Below are positions 17,604 to 29,957 of a stretch of DNA of 64,000 nt, piece after piece. The notes beneath the pieces were generated by a model. That model did not search any database. It worked only from the letters and a program-made list of their open reading frames with translations, and was not told the origin of the DNA. The position numbers were made by a program, and so were the translations under genes. Origin of the DNA: Buxus sempervirens (Eukaryota; Streptophyta; Magnoliopsida; Buxales; Buxaceae); the NCBI GenBank assembly GCA_947561395.2, contig OX387190.1, positions 36,568,392-36,632,391 of the forward strand, read 5' to 3'. Each line of letters starts with the position of its first letter. The stretch's first letter is position 1.

Positions 17604-20600
17604 CCCCTTAACCTTATCTTCTGCAATGCCCACTTTTTTTCTCTTATTTTTTTGTTAGTCCACCGTTTCTATCAAGTGTTCATCATGAAGAGAGAGAAAT
17701 GCTTTAGAGTTTCTCTTGTTCAAATTCACACCCCTCAAACCCGGCAGCTACCGGACACTGACCCTTGTAAAGACCCAAAGAAAAACTATTTAACCATGGG
17801 GAGACGGTGGTTTTTGTTACTTGTTAGTCAAACACAAATCGACGGAAGACAAAGTTGCCAATACATATTTTGACTTACCCTGATATGCATGTTTGATTTG
17901 ATTACTCTAATTATTCCATTATTACTGCGCCACCTTTGATTGTTAGTTACATGGCTTCTTTTTCCCCCTTTTTCTTCGTCTGCTGTAAATCTATTCAAAA
18001 CCCAAAAAGTGACAGACCTCCCACCGGTTCGATCTATGAGTTCGGATGGTGGGATGATCCTAATTACACAGATTAAAAGAGAAAAGAAAAAGAGAGAGAG
18101 AAAGGTGTAGATGAGGTGTCGCTGTCATAGATGTCCTTTGAATCAGTTCACGGCAAAAGCAGTCAGACGCGGCATAATGGCGAGAGGGACTTAACCTAAA
18201 GCTTCAAAGGACACCTCCTGCGAACATTGGCCTTGCATTTGATAAATATGGAAGGTTTTTTCTGTGTGTTTATATAAACGGCGACAACACACTGCTTTCA
18301 CGGCCCCGTCAGTTAGCAGTGTAAAACCCGTAATGATATGGATATAATGAGATGTATAATTTAATCATGAGAAGCTAGCATTCATTAACATCAATATCAC
18401 CAATATTAAGTATGCCCATTATCCCTAAAACAATATTTAAAGCAGCTGCTTTGGTCATCCCTTGCGTCATCACAGATACGACAAGAGAGCTCCAGTATCT
18501 TGTATAAATTAAGTATTGGGTAAAGCACAATATGAAATTGATATGTGTCGTCGGACAGTATTATATATATATACATAAAAAGGCTTTAGATATATAGTAT
18601 GGAAGATCATAGCATAGGGTTGTGTCCGAATCATTGCCGTAATATATGATTTTGAACAGGGGGGTGGAAAGATGTTTGCCATGTAAAGGAGGAGCAAAAC
18701 AAGGAATCGCTCTCCCGCTTTCGTTATTTCGTTTTCCTTCTTTTTGACAACTGGTCCACACATTCCTTTCTCTTTCCGTATCTCGTCTTCTGGTCCGGAG
18801 AAGTGATGTGCAGTCTGTAGCACAACACATATCAAACAAACTAACACATGGGGCTAAGGACCTCCTGCTGGATTCTTTTGCAAAGCAAAAAAGCAAAGGA
18901 GAGGATCTATGGGGACCTGCTACCTTAAGTTGACACCTGCAGCATCATCATCATCACCCATCGTCATGCATCTTTCTTCTCTGTTCTTTTTTTTTTTTTA
19001 ACTTCCTCTGTAGCCAGTAGTCACCTCAGCTATTTTGTTTTTACTCTTTTGTATAAGTTGTTGAAAGTGTTTAAAGTGAGGGAGAAAGCAGAAGAAAGAA
19101 ACCATGGAATTGAAAACGTAATGAAGCCACGGAGGGTATGTTTGGTCAGGGCAGGGGGGGATAAATAAATGGGGTGGAATCCAAAAGGGAAAAGTAAAAG
19201 GGTGTGATTCACTTTGGATGTCTGATGTTTCTTTTGAGGTGAGGGAGAGTTCTCCAGACTTTCCTTAAATGGGATTGCTTGAATGGCGGGGAAACGTTAA
19301 TGTTTTGTGAGGTTAAGAGAGAAGGGTTGGTGCGTGGGACTGGTACTGGGGCTGTCGACTGTCGACTGGCTAAAGTGCCGTTAACGATAGATCGCTTTCC
19401 TCATGCACTCTGACAAACAACTCTTTTGGTTTCCCTTTCCGGGACGCGCATTCCCTAAATCTAACACCGACCGTTCACCTTCTCTCGCCTTCTAAGTTTT
19501 CCTTTTCTTTCCCTCTTTGGGTTTCGATATCGCCACCACACCCCCACCCCCACCCCCACCTCTTACATGACATGTACGGTAATTTGCTTTCCTGTTGCTT
19601 TATAATTTATAAACCAGTACCAGACAAAATTGATGATCTCAGTGACCCGGTCCAAGAGTCGGTCCGTCGTAGATTGTCACAATTTTTACTCGTCTGCAAC
19701 ACCTTTTGTTTTTTTTCTTGCAGCAGGAACCCTCTTCCTCTTGCATCCTTACACACTGTGTCCCATTAGAATGCCCTTTGAACTTTTATATGGTCACTAA
19801 CCTTTGCCACGTACCAAGTCCTTTTGCTTGCTTACCTATAATAAATGTCGAACTAACCCTTTATTAAAACGATTGAGTGTGAAGAAAAAGACACAAGGAC
19901 GTACATATGAATCTAAAAGATCTTTGTTTCATTCATTTCATAAGATTTGGTGATGGAATAAATCATTCTTTTCACTTCTCTGCCATCCTTTGGTAAACTG
20001 CAAAAATGTCTACAGACAGGTGGGGTTTCTTTACTCGGTATCTTCTTCAATTCCTTGAATATTATGTCCATTTATAGATATTACAGGCTTGAATGCACGT
20101 GGGATTGGTTTAAACAAGCCAAGATACTGTAGTGTAGCCACTCAAATATAAAGAAATGATTAGTTGAAAGAAGTTTATTAGAGCTGGCCTTCTCCATTTT
20201 TAGAACCCCATCGGCCAATAATAGCCCGATTTTAGATGGGTCAACTTGGAGTGATCACTTTGAGAGGCTGAAAACCCCAGTAGTTGACAGGTTCATGATG
20301 TAAAACCTGTCAACTTGCAAGAATCATTCTGTAAATAGGTTTGAGACTCTGAATCGATCCAAAACCCCTATCGGTCCCATCCATTTTCACCCTCGTCAGC
20401 ACGGAACTGGCCAGTTCAAGAGCATAATTGAAATTAATCCCATCTCGATCATCTGGTTGGTGTTTAAGTTGGGATAATCCTAAGTTTCTTTGTTTATTAA
20501 CTTAATTTGATTTGATGATATATGCAGCTGTTTTGGTTGGTATACTTGATTCGACAATTTAAATATCCCATAAAAACAAAGATAAAACTGTGTCCCGACC

Positions 20601-23525
20601 ATGTTATTGATTTCTGCAAGTGGGTGATACTTCAATGAAGTTGGTCGCCTTGATACTTGCCACATCATCATGGTGACCCCAGTGTTGGGTGCCGCCGCAT
20701 TGAATTGTTTGTCTTGCTCATTTGCGTATTTCTGCGCAATTAATCGACCTTTGAACTGATGGAAAAGTCGGATCCATAAAGTCTACGTATGACGCACAAG
20801 TTTACTTTGAAAGGTGTTGGAGCCTTGTCTTGGTGAGGCATGTGAACTGAGACAAACGAGGTTTCCAACTCGCCACGCCAGTGACATTTATCCACATCCA
20901 TTTTAGGTGGTAGCCAATATGGGCCGTAGATACGGTAGGTGTAAAACCATGCATGCGCACTTGAATTTCAGATGGGCTTCCAATACTCTTTCTCCCTCTC
21001 CCTCCCTCTATGTTGCTTTGACAGAAAGACCAGCATCGATGGGAAAAGAAGTTTGACGCAAGGCAGATGAAGTATATATCCCATACTTCATCACCACAGA
21101 TGAGAGGCAGGCATGCTTAGGAAGGTACTTCGGCCTTAGCTTCTTAAGTTTTCAAGCAAAGATTGAGTTTACACAGTGAAACCAAATTAAGTAAGATCAT
21201 TTTGCAAACCTCACAGTTCATACAAGAGTCTACTGCAGAAAATAAAGGGATGTGATTCAATAAGTAGGACCATTTAAAGTTACATGGCATGGTCTGTCAT
21301 AACCTTATCACAAACTCATATCTCTTTATCTTTTGGCAGCTATTCCTATTGGTTAGATTTATTGACGTGGCCACCATTGATGGGACATCAGGCTGATCTA
21401 TCAGTATATATATATTCCTTTGAAATTAACAGTTTATTTGGTTGCAATTTCTTAGATTCATTTTTTCATGTCATAAAATTAATCAAAAACACATTCTAAT
21501 TCGATGTTGATTATTCCAACTATATATATTTTTCTACATATTCAGTCAGTGGGTGTCTTAAAACACATTTTTATATTCATGTTTTGATTACTCATATAGC
21601 ATCTACATGTCATGCATGCTCCCATTAAACTTGAATCAAAAAAAAAAAAAAAAAAACTTTGTTTCCACGAAAAATATCTGATCACGTTTCCTTGGCAATT
21701 TTCCTATTTTGTTGATAGATGGCTAGCGACAATGGCGACGAAGAAATGGAGACAGGAACAGGATGGGTGGTTACACGATAATTATAGGGTGTAATGTGGA
21801 TATAAATGGGATAGCCACCGAGGATATAGAGGCGAGAAAAATGCTTTTAACATGAAAAAAGAATAGGAGCGGGGACCTGTTTGTTAAGGTGATTAATGCT
21901 CAGAATTTGATGAAATGCCAACTGTCTACGCGGTCCCAGCTTTCTTTTTTAATGTGAATTGAATTTTCATTAAATTAAAACATTCTTGAAGCATTTAAAC
22001 AGGTCTTAAAATTCAACCAAACAACACCTGACGATTCCGCGTTTTCTTTCCTTCTCCAAGTAACAAAACGCTTTTCTCCGCCTTTCTCCATCGCCTTCTT
22101 TCCCAAGGAATAAAAGCTCTATCCATCAATTAATGTAACGTAAAAGGAAAGGGAGGCATGGCTACGATTTTCTTATTTGGGGAAGACGACTCTGCTTTAC
22201 AAATGGTGTTTTCCGATTAACGTACGTTGTAGGTGTGCGTGTGGAAATAATAGGAGCGTAGATAGTCAAAACCTACCTAACTTTCTATATATGGCCGATA
22301 TGTTGGATTAAACGTAAGGAAGCTCCCATGATTGATTATAGTTGTTGCTTGGGATGGAATTTTGGGTGTAGGACCTTTCCATTAAAGGAAGATTCCCAAT
22401 GTTGAAGACAAACAATGCGCCTTACTTGCTTATGTTGCTTTTAACAAGGCTTAGACTAATACCAATAGTGTAGCGTTTTGAAAATGAACACAGATTAAGC
22501 TTATCTAAGGTTCCATTATGTAAAAAAGACTTAACAGTAGTCGACAATTGCTTGCCACGTCATCAAAGAATTATCTCTCTCTCAAGTCATTGAAAAGTTA
22601 AATGAGAAGAAGTTGTTGGGTGCCATGGAGCTCATTTTATGGGCGTGACGGGTAGAAGATCTCAATCCTTCATCTTCTTCCTCTTGATACATGGATTGGA
22701 CTTTGAATTTAATTTCTTTGTTATGTGCGGTTGCTTTACCCATCACCCCTCCTAGCAAGTTTTGTATAATACTCATGACACTTGAACATATACCCCAAAA
22801 AAAAAAATTAAGATACATTATATATGATTCTATTTTACCAAAAATAACTATGAATAATAATATACAAAGCACATGCGTGTTATAGTATAAAAGTATAACT
22901 AGAACTAGAATAAATGCGAAAACGTATGGAAAAAAAAATTTAGTTTGTGAAAAAAGGAAGCGCTTGATTGTCTAATGCTATGAACTTTATAAATTATCTA
23001 AGTTTGTGAAAAAAAAGGAAGCACTTATGCTCATTTTCAATTTTCCATTCTTAGCAGAAGCAAACAATTACATCAGATTCTATACTTCAGTATCATCGAA
23101 CTTTTGTTATATAGCCATTTATCAAAAAGCATTGACCATATGTATTGTTCGATTTTCCTTTCTTTTTTGCTTATAATCATTCATTTGAATGCATAAAATA
23201 ATAAGATATCAAATATTTCATATGGAATCAGGTAAGAAATTAATTTTGATAGCTTTATTGTATAATATTATTCATGTACACACAATGTAAAGGACCTATA
23301 TAATTTTATCCGCTGATTTTTTCTCTTTTTGTTTTGTTTTGTTTTGGTTTTTTTTTTTTTTGGTTGGTTTTTGTTTTTTGTAAAATATTGATTTGTAAAT
23401 ATTATTATCAATTGCCATGAAACTTCTAATACAAAAAGGAGCACCATTGATGCACATATAACATATCTAAAAATGGGATGTGCCAAATCATGCATACACC
23501 AAGTATCAAATCCTTATCATATTAA
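17604..23525. other. Long gene-free interval after AP2
   Basis: No coding gene is supported. The AP2 3' UTR probably extends to about 17.9 kb. Visible items are a CCACCC-type tandem run at 19533-19560, a poly-A run at 21639-21656, and a T/G-rich low-complexity stretch at 23320-23382. Scattered ORFs of 60-110 codons show no recognisable domain. Confidence 0.5.
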
Positions 23526-23529
23526 TTTC

Positions 23530-23690
23530 GAGAGCGTTTCACCTTGAGCCACTCAATGTTGCCACAGTGAAACGCACGGATGAATGTCATTTCAAGAGGA
23601 GGCCCCACACATTCAAATTCCATCCCAACCGGTGGTTTCATGAACCACCGGATTTTGGCCATAGAGGAAATGATTTCACTAATTTCTAGC
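23530..23690. repeat. Dispersed repeat, copy A (related to 42332-42470)
   Basis: Begins GAGAGCGTTTC and shares CCCACACATTCAAATTCC, AACCGGTGGTTTCA and neighbouring sequence with the copy at 42332-42470. The same 11-bp start also begins the MITE at 26359. Probably a non-autonomous DNA transposon family; the other end is not identified. Confidence 0.5.
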
Positions 23691-23849
23691 TGTGGAAAGC
23701 CTGAAGCTGTATTACTAGTGAGGAAAAGAACGGACCGCATCCTATGGATCCTTTATCTGGATCCTTTATGTGAGTACCCCCGCGATGTGCGACGCGTGGA
23801 TCGACCGGGATTGAAACAACGCCCGTAGCCAAACGCCCTCTCCGGAAAA

Positions 23850-23945
23850 TCTCCGCGCAAAACTCTGAAATTTCTCTCCGCGCAAAACTCTGAAACTCTG
23901 AAATTTCTCTCCGCGCAAAACCTCTGAAATTTCTCTCCGCCCAAA
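23850..23945. repeat. Tandem repeat, unit about 25 bp
   Basis: Three to four head-to-tail copies of a unit containing GAAATTTCTCTCCGCGCAAA, followed at 24005-24062 by a second short duplication of CTCCTGCTGCTGTCGCCGTT. Confidence 0.75.
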
Positions 23946-24089
23946 TCGAAACGCCAAATCGTCATCGTCTTCCCTAAATTTTCTAATCTTGGAGGTATTT
24001 CAGAGTGGATTTCTCCATCTCCTGCTGCTGTCGCCGTTCTCCTGCTGCTGCTGTCGCCGTTCTCTCCAGGTATTAACCAGACGAACTAC

Positions 24090-24690
24090 ATTAGGGGTTT
24101 GTATTTCGTCTGTTCTCCTCAGACGAAATACATCAGAGGTTTGAGTTCCTTTAACAGGGGTTTCTTTACCATGACCTCCATTGTTTTATGGTTTCTGCTC
24201 AGACGAAATACTTAAACCTTGTTTTATGAGCTAACTTCCCTTTTTTTCTTTTTAATTTTAATAAGCAACAATGGAGGTCACCATAACTTTTAATTTTTCC
24301 CATTCTTTGTCATGATCTGTTTTTCGGGTGAGTAGTTTGAGCTCTTTGATTCTTTGTTTCTTTCTAATTTTTCCTACTTCAACAGGGGTTTCCTGCTCAG
24401 ACGAAATAATCAGAGGTTTGAGTTCAACAGGGGTTTCCTGCTCAGACGAAATACATCAGAGGTATGAGTTCTTTGATTCTTTGTTTCTTTTTAACTTTTC
24501 CCATTCTTTTTCTTGATCTGTTTTTCGGGTGAGTAGTTTCTGTTCTTTGATTCTTTGTTTCTTTCTAATTTTTCTTGCTTCAACAGGGGTTTCGTGCTCA
24601 GACAAAATACATCAGGGGTTTGTTCTCTTCTTCCTTCAACAAGGGTTTCCTGTTTAGACGAAATACATCAGAGGTTTGAGTTCTTTTCCC
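24090..24690. repeat. Nested degenerate repeat array
   Basis: A unit with CAACAGGGGTTTCCTGCTCA and GACGAAATACATCAGAGG recurs at least six times. It is embedded in a larger duplication in which about 24292-24405 is repeated at about 24494-24610 (both contain GATCTGTTTTTCGGGTGAGT). No protein is encoded. It may be part of a larger unidentified transposon. Confidence 0.65.
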
Positions 24691-25739
24691 ACCACACCCA
24701 CACCGCACCGGCCCGCATTACACCACACACCCCCCATTGAGTTCTTCTCTACCTTTGCCGAGACGAATTTCTTTTATACACTGTTCTCTCTACCATAAAC
24801 CGTTATTGATGGTTTGTAATACAGTTATCGCCTGTTAACCCTTTAGATGTTGAAAATTGGTGGAAGATATGAATTATAGTGGACTTTTTCTGAAAATTTT
24901 GATGTTTCTGAGAATTTTTATGCGTGTTTTGGAAATTCTGGTGGTCGCTCATTTGGCTAATGTTCGGGAAGTATTTCACGGAGACAATTTAATATTCTAT
25001 ATGACTTAGAGAAAGAATCCCTTGATTTGTGGTTATTCATTGTTAACCCACATAATATTCCGTTTACATGTTGGAGGCTTTTGTACCTAAAAAAATTCAA
25101 GCGCAAGACATGTAGTGATTTCAGTGTCATGTCAAAGCGAGAGGTGTTTCTGTCTATTTGTTGTTTAAAATGCAAGATTTATCTTTCAATTTCATGTAAA
25201 CCATAAGAGCTCTAGTAGTTCTATGTGCAACATCCTGGTTAGTATGCCCCTCCTTATTTATTATTCGAACAGGACGATGGAAGCAATTAGTTCTAAGAAT
25301 CTTCTAGGCCTCAATTCGAAACAACTGTTTACTCTCATTTTGATATGTTCTGAAACTTCATTCTGTTTACTGAAGTTGACTTATTTTGAAAATTTTTGGT
25401 TATTCATGATCTTAGTTTCATCTGATCCCTCTCTAGCAATATTACATTGTTAGCAAGTAACATTCACTAAGGCACCTTATTTTAAATATGAGTTGTCAGT
25501 TAATTCATAGTCAATGAAAAAGGACAAATACTCATAATTGAATCCTGGTGTAAGCCTACTGTTGTCAGAAATTCATATATGTCACTACGTTTATATCTTC
25601 TGGTCCAAGACTCGTTAGATTAATTATGTAGGAACCCCATCATATAAGTTTCTTCTAGAACCTTATAAATTACTTTATTGTAATAAATTAAAATTTTGTA
25701 CCTGTAAATCTCTTTGATGGCTCTGTTCCTATTGTTATT

Positions 25740-25866
25740 AGAAGTTTTGGAGGTTGGAGCTTCTCAGATAAGAAAAGATGCAAAGAAAGGAGGTTATGTG
25801 GAGAATCTCTCAGAGTTGGAGGTCGTAAGTGCTCAGGATGTGATTCAACAACTTGTTCAGGTTCAG
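25740..25866 (+). pseudogene. Kinesin-12 (POK-like) motor exon fragment
   Basis: The frame reads LEVGASQIRKDAKKGG and then YVENLSELEVVSAQDVIQQLVQ. This corresponds to the conserved 'IREDxKKGVYVENLxEyEVxxxxDVxxLL' block of plant kinesin-12/phragmoplast-orienting kinesin motor domains, just before the usual 'GAANRKVAATNMN' segment. It is bounded by an AG-like acceptor and a CAG/GT donor-like edge, so it is about one exon. No other motor exon is found around it. An isolated exon in repeat-rich DNA is best read as a captured or relic gene fragment, not a gene. Confidence 0.7.
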
Positions 25867-26358
25867 GTATTTTCTTCACTCATGTTGGCTCAGATGTTAA
25901 AATTTCATAATTCTGTATATTTATTATATGTAATATAATAGTATAATTTAGTTTTTTTGGTTTGGTTTATTAGTAACCTAAACTGTGAATGGAACCAAAT
26001 CAATTTGGTTTAAACTTTTTCTAATGAAGACCGAACCAATTATACGTCTGAAGCGGAATCTTGTTCTGCTTCTCATCGCGAGGCCCGAAACTTGACTCTG
26101 TATCCAGTTTCTGAAGTCATGAGTCTTAACTCTTAATTCGATCCACATAATACTTGACCTGGTCCAAGCCCAAATCGTTGAACCCTTTACTCAATTCCCC
26201 AAAATTTGCATCGAAATTGCATACTTAAAGTTAATTTCCATAAGAAATGGGAAGATGGTGGACTTTTTAGCTAGGAAATAGCAAAGCCGCAGGTCAGGTT
26301 TGACAAAACCTAAACCATTCTTATGAGTTCTTAGTCCCCACTAAATCTACTCCTAATC

Positions 26359-26585
26359 GAGAGCGTTTCGTCTCCTACCACTTGATGGTATGATCCATGA
26401 TACACTAAGAGATTGCTTTATAGTTAACTGCTCTTCCACACCTGTACATGCTTTATTGTTTTATTTTCTATCGTGTTAGACGAAATCATTATCATTAATT
26501 CCTTCATTTTGAAATCTGAAAACTAATAGCACTCTTTCTCTTAATGTATCATGGATCGTACCACCGAGTGGTAGGAGACGAAATG
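26359..26585. mobile_element. Mutator-like MITE with about 50-bp TIRs
   Basis: The left arm from GAGAGCGTTTCGTCTCCTACC to the CACTAAGAGA region is matched in inverse by the right arm TCTCTTAATGTATCATGG...GGTAGGAGACGAAATG. The 11-bp direct repeat TACTCCTAATC flanks both sides (26348-26358 and 26586-26596). A target duplication of 9-11 bp and long TIRs point to a Mutator-like element. A piece of the right arm (ACCACCGAGTGGTAGGAG) also occurs at about 54230. Confidence 0.8.
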
Positions 26586-26670
26586 TACTCCTAATCCTAT
26601 AAGCTCCTAAAAGACTCCAAAAAGTAAAAAGGTGAAAAAAAAATAGTTTTTTTCAATTACACCTTGAAAT

Positions 26671-26975
26671 TGTAAAACATCATTCCTATTAAAAGCTCAA
26701 GCTTATAGTAGGGGTGAACTTTATATATATAATTATATTCCTAACACTCTCCATAATGTGTGGGCCGAACTCAAACCCATTTTAGGGAGGCCATCAAACC
26801 CATTTTTAGGGAAGCCCTACACGTGGAATAACTTTTTCAATGGGTGGAGTTGAGGTTTGAAACCAAAAGCTTAGTGTTTGCCTAAGACTCTAATACCAAG
26901 TAGAACACCATTCCTATTAAAAGCTCAAGCTTAGAGTAAGGGGTAAACTTTATATATTTAATTATATTCCTAACA
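26671..26975 (-). mobile_element. TRIM: miniature LTR retrotransposon
   Basis: On the minus strand two 76-77-bp terminal repeats (26975-26899 and 26746-26671) both begin TGTTAGGAATATAATTA; the 3' copy ends TTTTACA. Directly after the 5' repeat lies TGGTATTAGAGTC (26898 down), a primer-binding site like the initiator-Met tRNA complement TGGTATCAGAGC. A purine-rich TATGGAGAG precedes the 3' repeat. Flanks GAAAT (26666-26670) and GAAAC (26976-26980) form a 5-bp target duplication with one mismatch. It has no coding capacity, as expected for TRIMs. Confidence 0.85.
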
Positions 26976-27944
26976 GAAACAATCCTCTGAAGTACGTAAA
27001 AGTGCATGTAAAGCCCCACAAGATGTGAATGTGTAATATTGCGACTTTAACTCCACTTAGGGTTGCTTATTAGGCCAGGCCGGGACGGGCTCGGCATGGC
27101 CCAGTACACTTAAAGCGTGCCTGTGCTCGGCCTGGCAACACGGGCCCGCATGTTGGCCCAACGACGTGCTAGCACGCGTGGCTCATTTTTCCCTAGAAAA
27201 GTGCTTTTAACTTTTTCTTTTACACTTTTATCCCCCGACAACCATATTAGGAGGGTATACTTGTACTTGATTGTAAATGACCATTTCTACCATTCCAACA
27301 ACCAAATGACAGCCATATTTGAGGGTAGAGGTGGTAAAAAGCCACTTTTAGTTTTTTTTATAAATAGGCATAACCCTTCTTATTCCAAAACACACCTCTT
27401 CTCTTCTTTTCTTACTTTCTTAGGGGCTGTTCGGAATGGCTTCTAGATTGTGTATTCTAGATAATAATTTGGATTTTGAAAATCAATATTGTAAATGCTC
27501 ATTGTCAGCACTTTGTTTAAGTGGGACCCACTACAATTAATAGCTCCCTAGTACTTGTGTGCAAGTGGGACCCACCACCATTAATAGCTCTTTAGTATTT
27601 GTGTTCAAGTAGGACTCACCACTTTTTAAGTATCGAAATCTACAAAAACCCATAAAAAGAGGATTGTGGTTTTGGGTATATTTTAGCTTATGCTTTTAAA
27701 ATCAAACTTTCAAAAACCATACCGAATAATTTAGAGGGTGTTTCGTAACGTTTTTAAACACGGTTTTTCTGTTTTTAAAAACAGAAAACCAAAAACTTGT
27801 TTGGTAGTGGTAGTTTCCAAACCGTTTTTCAGAAAAACGGTTCAAAAATTACCCTGTTTTTAAAAACCGAAAATTTTGGTTTTTAGAAACGTCGAATCGT
27901 TTTTCTCTTGAATGCCATTTTTGTAATACTATCTTCGCTTTCTC

Positions 27945-28085
27945 TTCGATTCGTAGTCGACCCTGAACACGACGTTGTCGACTTGCAGAACCAAACCATG
28001 GGATCGACGAGGGACCATGGAGCAACGACCAAGGGCTTTCACGTCGCCGATCTTGTTGAAGACTATATAAGCAGTAGAGAATCCA
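27945..28085 (-). pseudogene. Captured F-box gene fragment inside H1
   Basis: The minus strand reads RLLDSLLLI and then, after a one-base frame change, VFNKIGDVKALGRCSMVPRR followed by SHGLVLQVDNVVFRVD. This closely follows the F-box block 'LPDSLLLLIFNKIGDVKALGRCxxVSRRFHSLVPQVDNVVVRVD' of plant At5g46170/At4g18380/AUF-type F-box proteins. Only this portion is present and it is frameshifted. It lies in opposite orientation to the transposase remnant. Confidence 0.75.
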
Positions 28086-28837
28086 GTAACCTATAAAAAG
28101 TGATTGATCTCGCACATCGTTGTCAAGGCTCCGGCCTAATTTTTCCCGATGAGATCTGGTTGAAGACATCAGAGAATGATTACACAGATAGGTCAAAAAC
28201 GCTAGTTCAACAACTCCAATCCAATCATAAGCAATTTTATAATTCCCTCTTCATTTTTGTAGGTCTTCATGATCTTACTTGGTTGGGTCTCTCCTGGAAC
28301 AACCTTACCGGTGAGCTCATACTCCCAAAACTTATTACTCTTCGATATATGCCGCCGACTGCAATTGTTGGAAAGTCACTCTGGTCAACCACTTAGACCT
28401 TGCTCCAGCGAAGGAAATCCGACTCGTGTGATTGATAACAAGACAAAAAGGAGAAGATTGCAGGACCTGAAGACTCACGGAAGAGAGAGAATGAGCTTTT
28501 GATCGTGTTTATACAGGGGTTTTCTTTTATAAACTTGGAATAGTTATAGGTATGATATTTAAGAACTTTAAAAGTGAAATGAAGTTTTAAATTACACTTT
28601 CACCCTCTATAATTTCTTTTGATTTTTTATAACATTTGGTGCTACTATGTTATATTAAGAAATTCTTATAATTCCCTTCAGATTAAAATACCATTGTTAT
28701 ATTTCTACTATTTACTTTATACCTATATTTTATTATTTATTTTATGGTTATAAGTTTATGTACACACTTTCAATTATGAAATTGAGTTATAATATCAAAA
28801 CATAATTCTTAACAATTATCATGTTGTCTTAGGTAAG

Positions 28838-29302
28838 GACTATGTTCTGGACTCTGGTTATACTGGCATGGCGGGTTATCTTATACCTTATCGTGGAGAG
28901 CGATATCATTTACAAGACTTTCGAGGAAGAGGTCAACAGACACGCACATCTAGAGAATTATTTAATCACGTCCATTCTTTGTTACATAACGTGATAGAAT
29001 GTTGCTTTGGTGTATTGAAAGCTTGGTTTCCAATTTTAAAGCTTATGCCTTCGTACTCTCTTCGCCCACAAGGATATATTGTTATTGCAGCGTGCACAAT
29101 TCACAACTTCTTCAGACATGAGACACAAAGAGACCAGTTATTTGAAGAATATGGAAGAGAAGACTTGATTCTAAGTGAAGGTGGACAGAATGTAGAACCT
29201 CCAGAAGGTAGTTCACAAGCAGCTCGACAAAGAGAAATGATTGTACTTAGAGATAGAATTGCATATGAAATAGCAATAGCTAATGGTGTAAGAGTTGTTT
29301 AG
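28838..29302 (+). pseudogene. PIF/Harbinger transposase, C-terminal remnant (H1)
   Basis: Reads DYVLDSGYTGMAGYLIPYRG, then RYHLQDF, ELFNHVHSLLHNVIECCFGV and ACTIHNFFRHE. These are the third acidic block, the E-containing 'NVIExCFGVLK' helix and the tail of the DDE_Tnp_4 domain. The N-terminal half with the first catalytic Asp is missing, so it cannot be active. The first in-frame ATG (28868) lies within the domain. Confidence 0.85.
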
Positions 29303-29957
29303 ACTATAAGTTGGGAAGGAGTTGATGGTATTTATCCTTTGTAATTTGTGGTATAAAATTTTGATTTCCCTTTTTTTGTTTCATAGCAAATTTGTTATAG
29401 TTTAATAGGCTTGCAGGTTGTATAGCAATGCATATTTGTTTATTTTGAAAACTTGTACCGTTTTTTTTTATATCAATTGTTACCAAACGGGTTTCTTGTC
29501 ACATGTTTTCAAAAACCCAAAAAACAGTGATTGTTACCAAACGGGTTTCTTGTCACTTGTTTTCAAAAACCTAAAAACAGTTGGAACTGTTTTTAGTTTT
29601 CAAACTGTTTTTTAAAAAAAACGTTACCAAACGGCCTCTTAGAGGGTGTTTGGTAACGTTTCTAAACACCGTTTTTTGGTTTCTAAAAACAGAAAACCAA
29701 AAACATGTTTGGTTTTGATAATTTTCAAATGGTTTTTTAGAAAAACGATTGAAAAACGATCGGTTTTTAAAAACTGAAATTTTCCATTTTAAAAACAACA
29801 AACCGTGTTTTTCTAGTGGCATTTTTGTAATATCATCTTCGTGTTCTCCGATCCCTAACCTATCTCTCCGTCTCTCTTCCTCACAAATAGGAAGACAACA
29901 GATCAAAAATCGAGGTGAAATCCAAGCAGGTTCCTCAAAAGCACGAAGAACAAGCAC

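Larger units (their letters stand above)
27734..29638 (+). mobile_element. Pack-type PIF/Harbinger element H1 (F-box cargo)
   Basis: TIRs are GAGGGTGTTTCGTAACG (left) and the inverse of CGTTACCAAACGGCCTC (right), flanked by TTA at 27731-27733 and 29639-29641. The right half holds a transposase C-terminal remnant and the left half a host F-box fragment. It shares ends, flank style and right half with H2, which abuts it. Confidence 0.85.

Noticed and set aside
18561..18896. Overlapping minus-strand ORFs of about 110 codons
   Set aside because: No domain, no splice-joined extension and no start context. Likely chance.
25714..25938. Short 74-codon ORF as a stand-alone small gene
   Set aside because: Only its middle is kinesin-like. 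The ends are intron-like sequence, so it is treated as a fragment.
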